NCBI GenBank assembly: GCA_028703445.1
Contig: JAQVMW010000002.1
Coordinates: forward strand, 62,001 to 126,000
Reading direction: 5' to 3'
DNA: 64,000 bases
Source: Candidatus Peribacteraceae bacterium
Lineage (GTDB): Bacteria > Patescibacteriota > Gracilibacteria > Peribacterales > Peribacteraceae
Position numbers and translations under genes: made by a program. Position 1 is the first letter of the stretch. Each line of letters begins with the position of its first letter. Below the pieces are notes generated by a model that saw only the letters and a program-made list of their open reading frames with translations, ran no database searches and was not told the DNA's origin. Positions 17,995 through 28,009 of the stretch are shown piece by piece.

Positions 17995-20900
17995 TCAATT
18001 CTTCTCTTTTGGCTTCCCGCTGAGCATTTCGACCTCCTTCGTGAGCTCCGAGAGCCACTTGGACTCATCTGCGCCCGCTTTCTTGATGAGTTCCGTAAAC
18101 GGCAGGTGCAGGTTATTGCCCGAGATCTTCCACTGCGGGTTTTCTTTGAGCAATTGCATGATCTCTTTGGCAGTCACGCGGCCGGCCAGCGTGAGGACGA
18201 CGAAATCCTCCCGCGCTTCGTGTTCCATTTTGATACGGATTACTCCTGCGTGACGACATACCAATTTAAGCTTGAGAATCGCAAAGAGGTTCTTGACCGG
18301 CTGCGGCGGCTCGCCGAATTCATCGCGCAGATCCTCTTCGAACTCTTTCAGTGTCGCCTCGTCTTCGCTGCCGGCAAGCTTCTGGTACACCGAAATGCGC
18401 TCCTGCTCGTCCGTGATGTAGAACGACGGCAACATCGCCGAAACGGGCAGCAGGATCTCGGCCGAGATCTCCTCCTCCACCTCGCCCTTCTCGCCCGCTT
18501 TCAGTTCCTCTACGGCCCCCTTGAGCATGCGCAGGTAATGGCTCACGCCCACGGTATTCATCGTGCCCGACTGGCTGGCGCCCAATATTTCGCCTGCCCC
18601 GCGGATCTCAAGATCGCGCATGGCCACCTGGAATCCGCTGCCGAGTTCGCAGGCCTCCACAATCGCCCTGAGACGCTTCTTCGCATCGTCCTGCAGCTTC
18701 TGACCGTGATAGAGGAAATACGCGTAGGCCTGCACGTGGCTGCGACCCACACGACCACGCAGTTGGTAGAGCTGGGCGAGACCGAAGTGTTCCGCCTCAT
18801 CAATGATGAGGGTATTCGCGCGCGGCAGGTCGATGCCGTTCTCGATGATCGTTGAACTGACGAGGATATCCGCCCTTCCCTCTTTGAACTCCAGCACGCG
18901 CGCTTCCAGATCGTCGGCCTTGAGCTGCCCGTGAGCGACGATGAACTTGGCCTCTGGAATCAGCATACGCAGCTTGTCGGCGAAGGCATCGATCGTCTCG
19001 ACGCGATTATGCAGGATAAAGGCCTGTCCTTTGCGCTTGAGTTCGAAAATGATCGCGTGGCGGATGAGGGAATCGGAATAGCGCCGGACCTCGGTAATGA
19101 TCGGCAGTCTGCCGGGGGGCGGCGTGGTGATCGTGGTGATATCTCTCAGTTTATGGAGCCCCAAGTTGAGCGTACGCGGGATGGGGGTGGCCGTGAGGGT
19201 GAGGATATCCACCGACGCGCGCATCTCTTTGAATTTCTCTTTTTGCTTCACGCCGAACCGCTGTTCCTCATCCACGATCACGAGTCCCAGATTGTGAAAT
19301 TTCACATCCTCCTGCAGCAACCGGTGCGTGCCGATGACAATATCCGCCTCGCCCTTCCTCAGTTTCTCCAGCGTCTCCTTCTGCTCCTTGGGCGTGCGGA
19401 ACCGGCTCATCATTTCAACGCGAACATTGAATGCCGTCATGCGCTCCCGGAAACTATGGTAGTGCTGGTCGGCAAGAATCGTGATCGGCGCGACGACGGC
19501 CACCTGCTTGCCGCTCTGCACGGCCTTGAAGGCGGCGCGCATGGCCACTTCGGTCTTGCCGAATCCCACGTCTCCGCAGATCAGGCGGTCCATGGGATGT
19601 CCGCTCTCCATGTCCTTTTTCAAGTCCTCAATCGCCTTGCGCTGGCCGGGAGTTTCTTCGTACGGGAACGACTCTTCGAACTTGCGCTGCACGTCGGTGT
19701 CTTCCCCGAAGCCGAATCCCTTGGCCTTGGCACGCTTGGCGTAGAGCAGCAGAAGCTCCTTGGCGATCAGCTCCGTCTCCTCCTTGGTCTTCTTCATCAC
19801 GCGTTTCCACTCATTGGTCCCAAGACGCGTGAGAATGGGCTCCTGGCCTTCTTCGTAGACGAATTTGCTGAGTTTGTCGGCCTGATCCACCGGCACGAAC
19901 AGCTTGTCCCCCTCCGCATAGGTCAATTCCAGATACTCGCGGTTGGTCCCGTCCACTTCCTTCTGCGTCATGCCTTCGAAATGCCCGATACCGTGTTCCA
20001 TGTGCACCACGTAATCGCCGGGGACGAGCGAGGTGATGAAATCGAGCGCGAGTTTCTGGATGCTGCGCTGCTTGCCCGCCTTTTTCAGTGAAAAAATCTC
20101 ACGATCCGTGAGGAGGGCGAATTTCAAATCCGGATTCTGGAGCGAGTGCGGCAGCAATTCATCCTCCTCGGCGGAAACGAGGGTGAGTGTGCCCGGGGAA
20201 CGTTCCTCCTCCGTGGTACAGGGAATATGCTCCTCCTTGCAGATGCTCTCCAATTCTTCCCGCCGCTTAGTCACGACGAAGATCGCCCACTTCTGGGTCA
20301 GCTTGTCGCGCACGTCATTGAGGAAATCGCCGAGCGTGTAGAACTTGAGCACGGAGAGGTAGCGCAGATGCGCATGATGCTCGTCGGTTTCGGGGAACGG
20401 CGTGAAGCGCAGAGCGGAGACCGTCAGCGGGAATTCCACGTCGTCCTGATCGTCGATGGCCAGAAGCGCCTTGGCGGGGAGTTGCCCGGAAAGAGGAATC
20501 ATCTGTTCGTAGAGCAATGGAAAAATCTTCATCTCTTTCCCACCATCCTCGGTCTTCGAAAGATCCACCGGGTCGACGGTCATGATCCTCTCAACCCGAT
20601 CCACATCAAAAGAAACACGATAGGGATGCGCGGATTGGATCGGGAAAATGTCGAACACGTCTCCGATGCGGCGATATTCGCCGGGCGAAAGGTACAGATC
20701 CTCCCCGTGCTGATAGCCGCGCTCGATCAGGTCTTCGACGAACTTCGTGAAGTGGATTTCCCGACCAACCGTGAGCGTGAGCGTGCGATCGAGGAGTTCG
20801 GCATAACGAGGGAATGTCTGATCCCACGTTTCGCGCGCGCAGAGGAAGACCCTCCTTCGCTCCTGCGGAGCTTCGGAAGGGCGAGCGCCGTTAGCCGATT

Positions 20901-21210
20901 CCTCCTCCTGCATAAACTGCAGAAAAACCTGCAGCGAGTCGGGCAAGACCTCTCCGTCCTCATTCTCAATGGAGTGCAAGATATGTGTTTCCTGCTCAAA
21001 AAACTGCAGCCAGTGTTGCAGGGCATCGGCTTCTTCTTCCCGCCCCGTGAGGAGCAATGTGCGCTGCGGATGCTGTTCCAGAAACAAGGAGAGGAGGAGA
21101 GCCTTTGCTGTTTCATTGCTGGCGCCGGACAGCACAAGGCGCCGCTCCTTTTTGAGCAGCTCGGTCAGTTCCCGGTGAGTGTCTCTCCCGAGGAGGAGAG
21201 AGGGTTTCAT
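17995..21210 (-). CDS. mfd: Transcription-repair coupling factor
   Basis: CarD-like [20 protein letters not shown]; helicase motifs [45 protein letters not shown]. Confidence 0.97.
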   Translation of the reverse strand: MKPSLLLGRDTHRELTELLKKERRLVLSGASNETAKALLLSLFLEQHPQRTLLLTGREEEADALQHWLQFFEQETHILHSIENEDGEVLPDSLQVFLQFMQEEESANGARPSEAPQERRRVFLCARETWDQTFPRYAELLDRTLTLTVGREIHFTKFVEDLIERGYQHGEDLYLSPGEYRRIGDVFDIFPIQSAHPYRVSFDVDRVERIMTVDPVDLSKTEDGGKEMKIFPLLYEQMIPLSGQLPAKALLAIDDQDDVEFPLTVSALRFTPFPETDEHHAHLRYLSVLKFYTLGDFLNDVRDKLTQKWAIFVVTKRREELESICKEEHIPCTTEEERSPGTLTLVSAEEDELLPHSLQNPDLKFALLTDREIFSLKKAGKQRSIQKLALDFITSLVPGDYVVHMEHGIGHFEGMTQKEVDGTNREYLELTYAEGDKLFVPVDQADKLSKFVYEEGQEPILTRLGTNEWKRVMKKTKEETELIAKELLLLYAKRAKAKGFGFGEDTDVQRKFEESFPYEETPGQRKAIEDLKKDMESGHPMDRLICGDVGFGKTEVAMRAAFKAVQSGKQVAVVAPITILADQHYHSFRERMTAFNVRVEMMSRFRTPKEQKETLEKLRKGEADIVIGTHRLLQEDVKFHNLGLVIVDEEQRFGVKQKEKFKEMRASVDILTLTATPIPRTLNLGLHKLRDITTITTPPPGRLPIITEVRRYSDSLIRHAIIFELKRKGQAFILHNRVETIDAFADKLRMLIPEAKFIVAHGQLKADDLEARVLEFKEGRADILVSSTIIENGIDLPRANTLIIDEAEHFGLAQLYQLRGRVGRSHVQAYAYFLYHGQKLQDDAKKRLRAIVEACELGSGFQVAMRDLEIRGAGEILGASQSGTMNTVGVSHYLRMLKGAVEELKAGEKGEVEEEISAEILLPVSAMLPSFYITDEQERISVYQKLAGSEDEATLKEFEEDLRDEFGEPPQPVKNLFAILKLKLVCRHAGVIRIKMEHEAREDFVVLTLAGRVTAKEIMQLLKENPQWKISGNNLHLPFTELIKKAGADESKWLSELTKEVEMLSGKPKEKN

Positions 21211-21279
21211 TGCAAATGAGTAAATATGTCAAACCAATGAATGGAGCCCCATGGCAACCGTAGTTTTCCCCGTGTTTCC

Positions 21280-21320
21280 AAATCTCCTCTCCTTTTGGGA
21301 GAGGGTAGGGTGAGGGGACG
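21280..21320. repeat. REP-like palindrome
   Basis: cctctccttttgggagagggtagggtgagggg; related copies near 27864 and 44073. Confidence 0.5.
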
Positions 21321-21505
21321 CTGGGGATGTTGAGAATAGAACATACTCGATACGAGAGCGGTGATGTGGAGCTTAAATTTCGACTCCCCTCACAAAAAAT
21401 GAGGAGAGAGAACTACGTGAGCAACCGCCTTCTTCTTCCAGGCGATGGTGTACTCAGTATAGAAGAAACTGGCGGAAAATCAAGGAGGACTGTTTAATGC
21501 GCTCA

Positions 21506-21940
21506 TTAGATAGTTTTCGCGCCAAATGGTTCCTGGCTCAGGCAGGAAAACAGCGCATGTCGTGCAGCTTTCGTCGTATGACACGAAGAACCAACCCATT
21601 CACTTCCCTGAGACGGGTGAAGCGCCACGCACACCGCCAGATCCAGAGTACCGCCTGCTTGTTTTTCCAGAGTAATGCATACCGGCCGGCGTTGATCATC
21701 AGCGACGAAAAAATGGACAGTGCCTCTGTTTTGGACTTCCTGCCGTAAAGCAGAAGCAGCGAGAAGCCCCTTGCGCACCACCTCTTCAAGATCATCAAAT
21801 TTCCTCCTATCCAAACAATGCCTTTCGACAAATTGCCGAACGAGACCTGCCATGTAAGGACGATCCAATGCCTGTCCTGGGCCTATTTCAGATACTGTCA
21901 TCAGACATTCAATGGTATACGAAATGCCATCCTCCTCCAA
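21506..21940 (-). CDS. Hypothetical protein
   Basis: 144-aa ORF with TTG start; amphipathic composition. Confidence 0.45.
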   Translation of the reverse strand: MEEDGISYTIECLMTVSEIGPGQALDRPYMAGLVRQFVERHCLDRRKFDDLEEVVRKGLLAASALRQEVQNRGTVHFFVADDQRRPVCITLEKQAGGTLDLAVCVALHPSQGSEWVGSSCHTTKAARHALFSCLSQEPFGAKTI

Positions 21941-22011
21941 TCATTACTCTGATTTTCTGAAACCAGAAATCCCATACCCTCCGTCGAGCCTGCAACGGAA
22001 TTCGCATTCCA

Positions 22012-23196
22012 TTATTCTTCCTGCAACCGCAAAGGCATGATCAGGTGCAGGAAAAGGGGATTACTTGGGAACCGGAAAACGGCGGGATGCATGCTGTCCG
22101 TCAGCGTAAGCTCGACTTCGTTTTCGCCGTCGGCATGACTGAGGAAATCCAGAAGATAACTGGAGCTTAGGGCGATCTTGTTCGGCTCACCTTTGATCTG
22201 GGCCGGGAAGCTGGCCTCGTCGCGACCCGCCTGTGTCTGCGGCGTCTTCACGTACATGGTTTCCTTCGAAAAATCGAAGGTGAGGTTATTGTTGATCTCC
22301 TTCGCGAAGTAGTGCATGCGCTTCACGATCGGCAGGAGCTCGCGCACGGAAAGGCGCACCGTGGTCTTCTGCTCCTTGGGAATGATCTGCTTGTAATCGG
22401 GAAATCGCCCGTCGATGAGGCGCGAAAGCAGGCGCGTGGCGCCGATATGCAGTTCGATCTGTTGGCTGCTTAAGGCAACTTCCACCGGCATCAGCACCGG
22501 CTCCTGTTTTTCCTTTTTCTTATCCTTCTCTCCCTCCTTTTCCTTGCCGCCCTCCTGCTTTTCCGACTTGCGGGAACCCAGGATGGACTTCAATTCTTCC
22601 AAGACTTTAGTAGGCACAATGCAGGAAATATCGATAGTGGAGGCTTTGGTGGGAATTTTGTACTCCGACAAGCGGTAACTGTCGGTTGCCACGAAGGTGA
22701 GATGTCCTTTTTCTGCGTGAAGGTACACACCAGAGAGAACGGGGCGGAGCGAGGTTTTGGTGGAGGCGAACGTCACGTGGTGCAGCGCATTCAGGAGGGG
22801 AACCGCATCCAGTGAAAAAGTAATCTGCTTCTCAATGGGGGTAATGGTGGGGTACTCGCTGGCGGCCTCCCCGGCGATGAGCGTCTTGGCATGTTTCGAC
22901 GTGCATTTGAGCTGCGTCCCTTCGCTTGTCTCGAGAAGCACTTCCTGGTCGGAATTGTATTGGGCAAAATTTAAAATCGCTTTTGATGGAATAGTGATGG
23001 AGCCTTCATTTTCAATGGAAGCCTCGAAACTGGTGACGATACTCAATTCCAAATCCGTCGCACTCACTTTGCAACGTTTGCCTTCCGCCTCAAGAAGAAT
23101 GTTTCCTAAAATCGGGAGAGCCTGCTGCCCGCTGATGGCCCGGCTCACGAGAGTGAGAGCCTGGAGAAGATCTGAAGTTTTGCACAGGAGTTTCAT
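22012..23196 (-). CDS. dnaN: DNA polymerase III beta sliding clamp
   Basis: MKLLCKTSDLLQALTLVSRAISGQQALPILGNILLEA; LLSRLIDGRFPDYKQIIP; C-terminal LHLIMPLRLQEE. Confidence 0.97.
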   Translation of the reverse strand: MKLLCKTSDLLQALTLVSRAISGQQALPILGNILLEAEGKRCKVSATDLELSIVTSFEASIENEGSITIPSKAILNFAQYNSDQEVLLETSEGTQLKCTSKHAKTLIAGEAASEYPTITPIEKQITFSLDAVPLLNALHHVTFASTKTSLRPVLSGVYLHAEKGHLTFVATDSYRLSEYKIPTKASTIDISCIVPTKVLEELKSILGSRKSEKQEGGKEKEGEKDKKKEKQEPVLMPVEVALSSQQIELHIGATRLLSRLIDGRFPDYKQIIPKEQKTTVRLSVRELLPIVKRMHYFAKEINNNLTFDFSKETMYVKTPQTQAGRDEASFPAQIKGEPNKIALSSSYLLDFLSHADGENEVELTLTDSMHPAVFRFPSNPLFLHLIMPLRLQEE

Positions 23197-23370
23197 AAAG
23201 TGGTTTCCAATAGTAAATAATTAAAAGAAAGTATTCTAATAATTCGTCATCATCATAGACTCTCTACTAAAGTTCATCCCCGTCATTGTAGTCTGTGGAA
23301 AGTGGGAGTAATAGTTTCATTTTCTTTTCTTAAATAAGCCATTTCTGATTCATGGGGTCTATTCCTAAGC

Positions 23371-23537
23371 TGTGGAGGAGGTGTGGATAACTTGTGGAGA
23401 AGTGGTGGGGAAGATGTGCAGGAAGCCAAACAATATCTTCTTGGCTTTATGGAGCCAAAATACCAAACTTTACGTGCAGAACACCCTCTCATTCCAGAGG
23501 AACCCATCCACAGGGCTTTCCACAGGTGTGTGGATAA
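23371..23537. promoter_or_regulatory. DnaA-box cluster, candidate oriC
   Basis: Exact TGTGGATAA at 23382-23390 and 23529-23537; near matches at 23371-23379, 23393-23401, 23504-23512, 23516-23524; AT-rich tract 23200-23350. Confidence 0.65.
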
Positions 23538-23577
23538 CTTTTTTGCACAAAAAACCCTCCATCCATCCTTTTTATCT

Positions 23578-24144
23578 TTAAAGAAGCTCGAAATCGGCAG
23601 TGGAAAATCCCTGTTCTCTCCAGGAATGAATCACTTTCATTAAGAGAGGATTGAGTGCGTCGATTGCCCTGCCGCTCGCTCTGAAATCCAATAATTCAAC
23701 TGCTTTATGAAAATCCGTAAGTGCTTTGCCGATTGTCCCTGATACCGCAGCATCTTCCCCCTGATAGCACTGCATCAGTCTTGCACGGAGTTCTGCTCTG
23801 GTGCATTGAATGGCGGCTTCGCTGTATCCCTTCTTGCGCATTTGTTCGTGCCAGAATGCTTTCCATTGATTGTCGGTGGTGTAATGCCGAAGCAATGCCT
23901 GGGTGGTGTCTGCTCTCGTGTCGATCGGTTCGTCCTCTTGGTCGACATCAGCATATGCACGAGAGAAATCTCGCATGAGCTCGTCTTGAATGGTTTGTAC
24001 TGTGTCATTTTGGGAGGGTGTCCTATTGGAGTGAAGAAGAATATGGCGGGCAAGGTTCTTGCAGGCCTCGTAATCAGCCTCCGATAGTTCGGTTTCGGGC
24101 GGCATAAATGGAGGGCATTCTCGCTCTTTCGCGAGGGGATGCAA
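23578..24144 (-). CDS. Hypothetical protein
   Basis: 188-aa ORF. Confidence 0.6.
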   Translation of the reverse strand: MHPLAKERECPPFMPPETELSEADYEACKNLARHILLHSNRTPSQNDTVQTIQDELMRDFSRAYADVDQEDEPIDTRADTTQALLRHYTTDNQWKAFWHEQMRKKGYSEAAIQCTRAELRARLMQCYQGEDAAVSGTIGKALTDFHKAVELLDFRASGRAIDALNPLLMKVIHSWREQGFSTADFELL

Positions 24145-24167
24145 GAGTGTGATGCGGTTTTCTATCT

Positions 24168-25469
24168 TTAAATTCCCTTTTTAAACTCTTTCCGCGTTTC
24201 GGGAGACGGGACAGCGGATCTGTTCTCTCTGATGGTCATCTCCCCTCCTTTCATCGAGACGTAACTCTGTTCGGGGATATCTTTATCCACAAGAACGCCG
24301 CTCGAGACAAATGTTCCCTGCCCGATCTTGATGCCCGGGTTCAAGATGGAGCGGATACCGAGACGGCAACCATCCCCGATAATGCACCCGAACTTTGTGA
24401 GACCGGTCGGGACTTTCTCCTCCCCAATCATTGAAGAGATTTCCTGCTCATCCAATCGTAAATTGCCGGTCAGGCTCCCGCCGCCGAAGGAGACGTTAGA
24501 GCCGATCACGCTGTCGCCGATGTAGGTCATGTGCGTCCACACATGATTGCCCAGGATGGAGGCTTTGATTTCCGTCGAGTAGCCCACCACGCAATCCGGG
24601 CCGACGGAGCTGCCGCGCACGAGGGCGTTATTGGCCACGATGCTGCGCTTGCCGACGACGCAGGGGCCGACAATCGTTGCATGGGCGAGCACGCGCACGC
24701 CTTCCTCCAGAATCACGTTGCCGTCGATGACGGCGGTCGGATGCACCGTGGCGGTCGAATGGATGGATGGCTTTTGGATCTTCTTCAATTCGTGTTGCAG
24801 GAGCGCTATCAGGTGCCAGGGATACTTCACGGGGAGCCAGGGGCCTTCGTACGGAACGGCGCGGTAGATTTTCGTTTTGAAGAGAGCGGCGAGAGCCTGT
24901 TCGTATCCGTCGTCACGTGTCGGGTTGATTTTCTGGAGCTCGGTGAGGAGATCCGCTGGATTGTTGTGTACGTGGGCAACGATCGTGACGAGATCGCTCG
25001 GCTCTTTCCCCGCTCCGGGCTTTTCCACAATCGTCTCGATCCGTTCACCGACAAGCTTCAGGTAGCCACCGGGGAAGTATGTCGTCACGCGCTTGGCGAG
25101 CAGGGCACCATCAGTCCCCTTTTTCTGAGCCGCTTCCACAAGCGTCGTGTAGGCCTGCGGTTCCACGGTGTCGTTCCCGCCGACAATCATCACCGCTTCT
25201 TTTCCGATGGAAGGCAGTGCGCTCAAGAGCGCTCCGCGCATTCCGAGCGAGAGATCTTCCTGCTCGATCAGCTTCATGTCCGGACAGAGTGTTTTTGCCT
25301 GTTCAAGATTATGGTGCCCGCCGACTAATGTAATTTCGGATATTCCCGCGGCATGCAAATTCTCCACTTGAATTTCGAGCAGGGTTTTCCCGCAAATGGG
25401 AAAGAGAGATTTCTCGTGAAGCGGCCAGAAACGCTTGCTCTGGCCGGCGAGCAGCAGGAGAGCCTTCAT
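24168..25469 (-). CDS. Sugar nucleotidyltransferase with left-handed beta-helix (GlmU-like)
   Basis: MKALLLLAGQSKRFWPLHEKSLFPICGKTLLEIQVENL, followed by hexapeptide-type repeats. Confidence 0.85.
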   Translation of the reverse strand: MKALLLLAGQSKRFWPLHEKSLFPICGKTLLEIQVENLHAAGISEITLVGGHHNLEQAKTLCPDMKLIEQEDLSLGMRGALLSALPSIGKEAVMIVGGNDTVEPQAYTTLVEAAQKKGTDGALLAKRVTTYFPGGYLKLVGERIETIVEKPGAGKEPSDLVTIVAHVHNNPADLLTELQKINPTRDDGYEQALAALFKTKIYRAVPYEGPWLPVKYPWHLIALLQHELKKIQKPSIHSTATVHPTAVIDGNVILEEGVRVLAHATIVGPCVVGKRSIVANNALVRGSSVGPDCVVGYSTEIKASILGNHVWTHMTYIGDSVIGSNVSFGGGSLTGNLRLDEQEISSMIGEEKVPTGLTKFGCIIGDGCRLGIRSILNPGIKIGQGTFVSSGVLVDKDIPEQSYVSMKGGEMTIRENRSAVPSPETRKEFKKGI

Positions 25470-25562
25470 AAAAACAAGTGTACGCTCTAAGGGCTTGAAG
25501 GAGCGAGAAAAGGCTTACGACAGTTTGATTGACGAGAAGAACAATAATGTTATTATGTCCAT

Positions 25563-26069
25563 ATGCGCAATAGGACCGAAGACGGAATGACAACACAGGA
25601 AGCCCTTACTGTTTCACAAAAACCGAACACCCGGCGAGAAAAGTTGCTGCGAGCATTACGAGTGCTGGTTGAGGACCAAGGAGAAAACAGGATTTGGCAG
25701 GAGACACACTTTCAGCAGGCTCCGAACGTGGGACCTGCGCTCACCGCGCTGAAGAATCGTCTCTTCGGTATGGGAGAGCAATGTGCGATGGCTGCCCGAA
25801 GCGTACTTGCGTCTCACCCGGCAACCCTTTCTCGCTATCCTGAACTCGTCCAGGAAATGAGCATTCACGGTGCTGGGGAGTCCAATGGATTTACAGGTAG
25901 ACCCTCTCGGCAGGAGATTCTCGATTGCATGGTGTGTGACGGGGGCAGTATGGATGGCTTCCATCCGGATTGGCGTGCCTGGGTGGAAGACAATGCCGAT
26001 CCTAAGGATGTGAAGGTAATGGAAGAGCAGCTAAGGAATAACGAAGAACTTTGGCTGCGTTTGCGGTGA
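25563..26069 (+). CDS. Hypothetical protein
   Basis: 168-aa ORF; TATTAT box 6 nt upstream of ATG. Confidence 0.55.
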   Translation: MRNRTEDGMTTQEALTVSQKPNTRREKLLRALRVLVEDQGENRIWQETHFQQAPNVGPALTALKNRLFGMGEQCAMAARSVLASHPATLSRYPELVQEMSIHGAGESNGFTGRPSRQEILDCMVCDGGSMDGFHPDWRAWVEDNADPKDVKVMEEQLRNNEELWLRLR

Positions 26070-26171
26070 CATGGATGCGATCAGGGGCTTATAGAAGCCA
26101 GTTAGCTCAGGGAATAATTTAGGGCTTCGCCACTCGAATATTCCGTGGAATTCTGCTAGCCTCGCCCTCCT

Positions 26172-26897
26172 ATGCAACAACCATCTTCCGCATCACCGGA
26201 GTTTGCTATTTTCAAGCCCGAAGCTGCACGAGGGCATGCCGATCATCTTTTAAGCACCCTGCTCGCAACGATACGAACGGGGATTGAGCACTGTCTCCGT
26301 GCAGTTCCCGAGCCTGCTCATTACCTTACCAATCCGATCAGGGTGGGAGATCAGGTATTCCACATTCCCGCTTTTCCCAACATGGCAGCGCAGAAAGCGT
26401 TACAGGTATCTCTTGTTCAGTTGATCGGCGATAAGCCATTCAACGGTCTGCGGCGGTCGCAAGTTGATGATAGCGCCATTGCGCAGTTTCCCGAGCTTTT
26501 CGCGGCACTCTTCGCATGGGAATATCTCCATCCGGAAAGCGAATGGAAAGATGTCATTTGTCATGAGCCCACGCGGGGTACGTGCGGCGAGCAGTATCCG
26601 CAAGAGGTTTTCGCGGCATTTCAGGGGTTGCTTCATGGAAGTGAGGAGTCCGGCATCCGGTTTCAGAACGGTGAACGGCAGTTGTGTTTCAACCCCGCAT
26701 ACCAGGGGAGAGTGGCGAGAGTGGTTGCAGATTGTCTGGGTGTAGCAACATCGGAACTCTGCAATGGGCAGGAACCGGCTGCAGTCGCACAGATCCTTTT
26801 GAAGAAATTTCCCAATCTTCGAGGTCTTTCGCAACAATCCGAAGATGTGCTCGAGGCAATGGTGGCGGTTTTGCAGGGCAAAGAGAGCCCGGCGTAG
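26172..26897 (+). CDS. Hypothetical protein
   Basis: 241-aa ORF; TAGCCT 9 nt upstream of ATG. Confidence 0.6.
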   Translation: MQQPSSASPEFAIFKPEAARGHADHLLSTLLATIRTGIEHCLRAVPEPAHYLTNPIRVGDQVFHIPAFPNMAAQKALQVSLVQLIGDKPFNGLRRSQVDDSAIAQFPELFAALFAWEYLHPESEWKDVICHEPTRGTCGEQYPQEVFAAFQGLLHGSEESGIRFQNGERQLCFNPAYQGRVARVVADCLGVATSELCNGQEPAAVAQILLKKFPNLRGLSQQSEDVLEAMVAVLQGKESPA

Positions 26898-26913
26898 TCA
26901 TCGTGTTATTGTC

Positions 26914-27747
26914 TCAGAACGAGAGGTCGATCTCCCCTTCTTCCGTCGTGGTGCGTATCGGGATTCCGGCTGCAGAGAGCCGTTCCAAAGCTTCCGGATT
27001 CGGATGTCCGTAGTGGTTATCCTTCCCCACCGAGATCACGGCGAGGCGGGGATGAACGGCGGCGAGGAATGTATCCGAAGAACTGAAACGGCTTCCGTGG
27101 TGTCCGATCTTCAGCACCTGCGCCGAGACGTCGATGCCGGAAGCGAGTACTGCTTCCTCCCCTTTGATGCTCAGATCCCCCGCGAAGAGGACGGACCCCG
27201 TGCCGTACGAGGCACGCACGATGACGGAGGCGTCGTTATCCTCCATCGGAGGAACGGGATTGAGCGGCCAGAGAATGTCGAGCACGACGCCATCATGAAG
27301 GTCGATATCACGCGCGGGGTCCGCGGCGACGATCGGCACTCCTTGTTCCCGTGCGGTTGCTATGAGCGCCCTGTATGGCTCCTCATCGTTCTCAATCGCA
27401 GGGACGAGGAGCGCGCCCACTTCAAACCTCCGCAGTACTTCCGGGAATGCGGTGAAATGATCGGGATCGGGGTGCGAGAGAATGAGCAGGTCGATGGATT
27501 TTGCCGAGAGCGGCAGAGCTTTTCCGAGTGCTTCGAGCGTCGAGAGGTCAGGTCCTCCGTCGATGAGCACGGTTTTTCCCGACGGGCTGATAAGAAACGC
27601 ACTATCCCCCTGACCGACATCGAAGAACTTCACGATCAAATGTCCGTCAGGGACTTTCTGCAATTCACGAACGAGTACGAGTGATGCGGCGGCGAGGAGG
27701 ACGCAAAGGATGAAGAGCGGACGCCGAAAGCGAGAAGGCACATCCAT
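26914..27747 (-). CDS. ComEC/Rec2-like metallo-beta-lactamase-fold hydrolase
   Basis: VKFFDVGQGDSAFLISPSGKTVLIDGG...LSHPDPDHF...KIGHHGSRFSS; single N-terminal TM. Start MDVPSRF chosen; TACAGT box upstream. Confidence 0.85.
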   Translation of the reverse strand: MDVPSRFRRPLFILCVLLAAASLVLVRELQKVPDGHLIVKFFDVGQGDSAFLISPSGKTVLIDGGPDLSTLEALGKALPLSAKSIDLLILSHPDPDHFTAFPEVLRRFEVGALLVPAIENDEEPYRALIATAREQGVPIVAADPARDIDLHDGVVLDILWPLNPVPPMEDNDASVIVRASYGTGSVLFAGDLSIKGEEAVLASGIDVSAQVLKIGHHGSRFSSSDTFLAAVHPRLAVISVGKDNHYGHPNPEALERLSAAGIPIRTTTEEGEIDLSF

Positions 27748-27849
27748 AAGGCAGGCCACTGTACTCATTCCTGGTGAGGGGCGCCACATCTCTCTTGGCC
27801 TTATCTGCCGGAATTTCCTCCATCCCCATGGTCACTTCCATCCATGTTT

Positions 27850-28005
27850 TCTCCCCCACCCCTTGCCCCTCCCCCGGTGGGGGAGGGGAAACATTTGGAG
27901 TATGCCCTTCCCTTTCCGGGGGAAGGGTTGGGCATGGGGGAAACAAACCAAAAAACAAACATCTCCCCTCTCTCGTGGAGAGGGGGCGAGGGGGAGAGGA
28001 AATCC
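27850..28005. repeat. Cluster of three G/C-rich REP-like hairpins
   Basis: CCCCTCCCCCggtGGGGGAGGGG; GCCCttccctttccgggggaagggttGGGC; CCCCTCTCtcgtgGAGAGGGG. Confidence 0.65.
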
Positions 28006-28009
28006 AAAC

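Noticed and set aside
18106-20091. Long plus-strand ORFs (249 and 386 aa) antisense to mfd
   Set aside because: Shadow ORFs of a conserved gene in GC-rich sequence.
26080-26165. Possible tRNA (gttagctcaggg)
   Set aside because: No cloverleaf: anticodon and T arms are missing.
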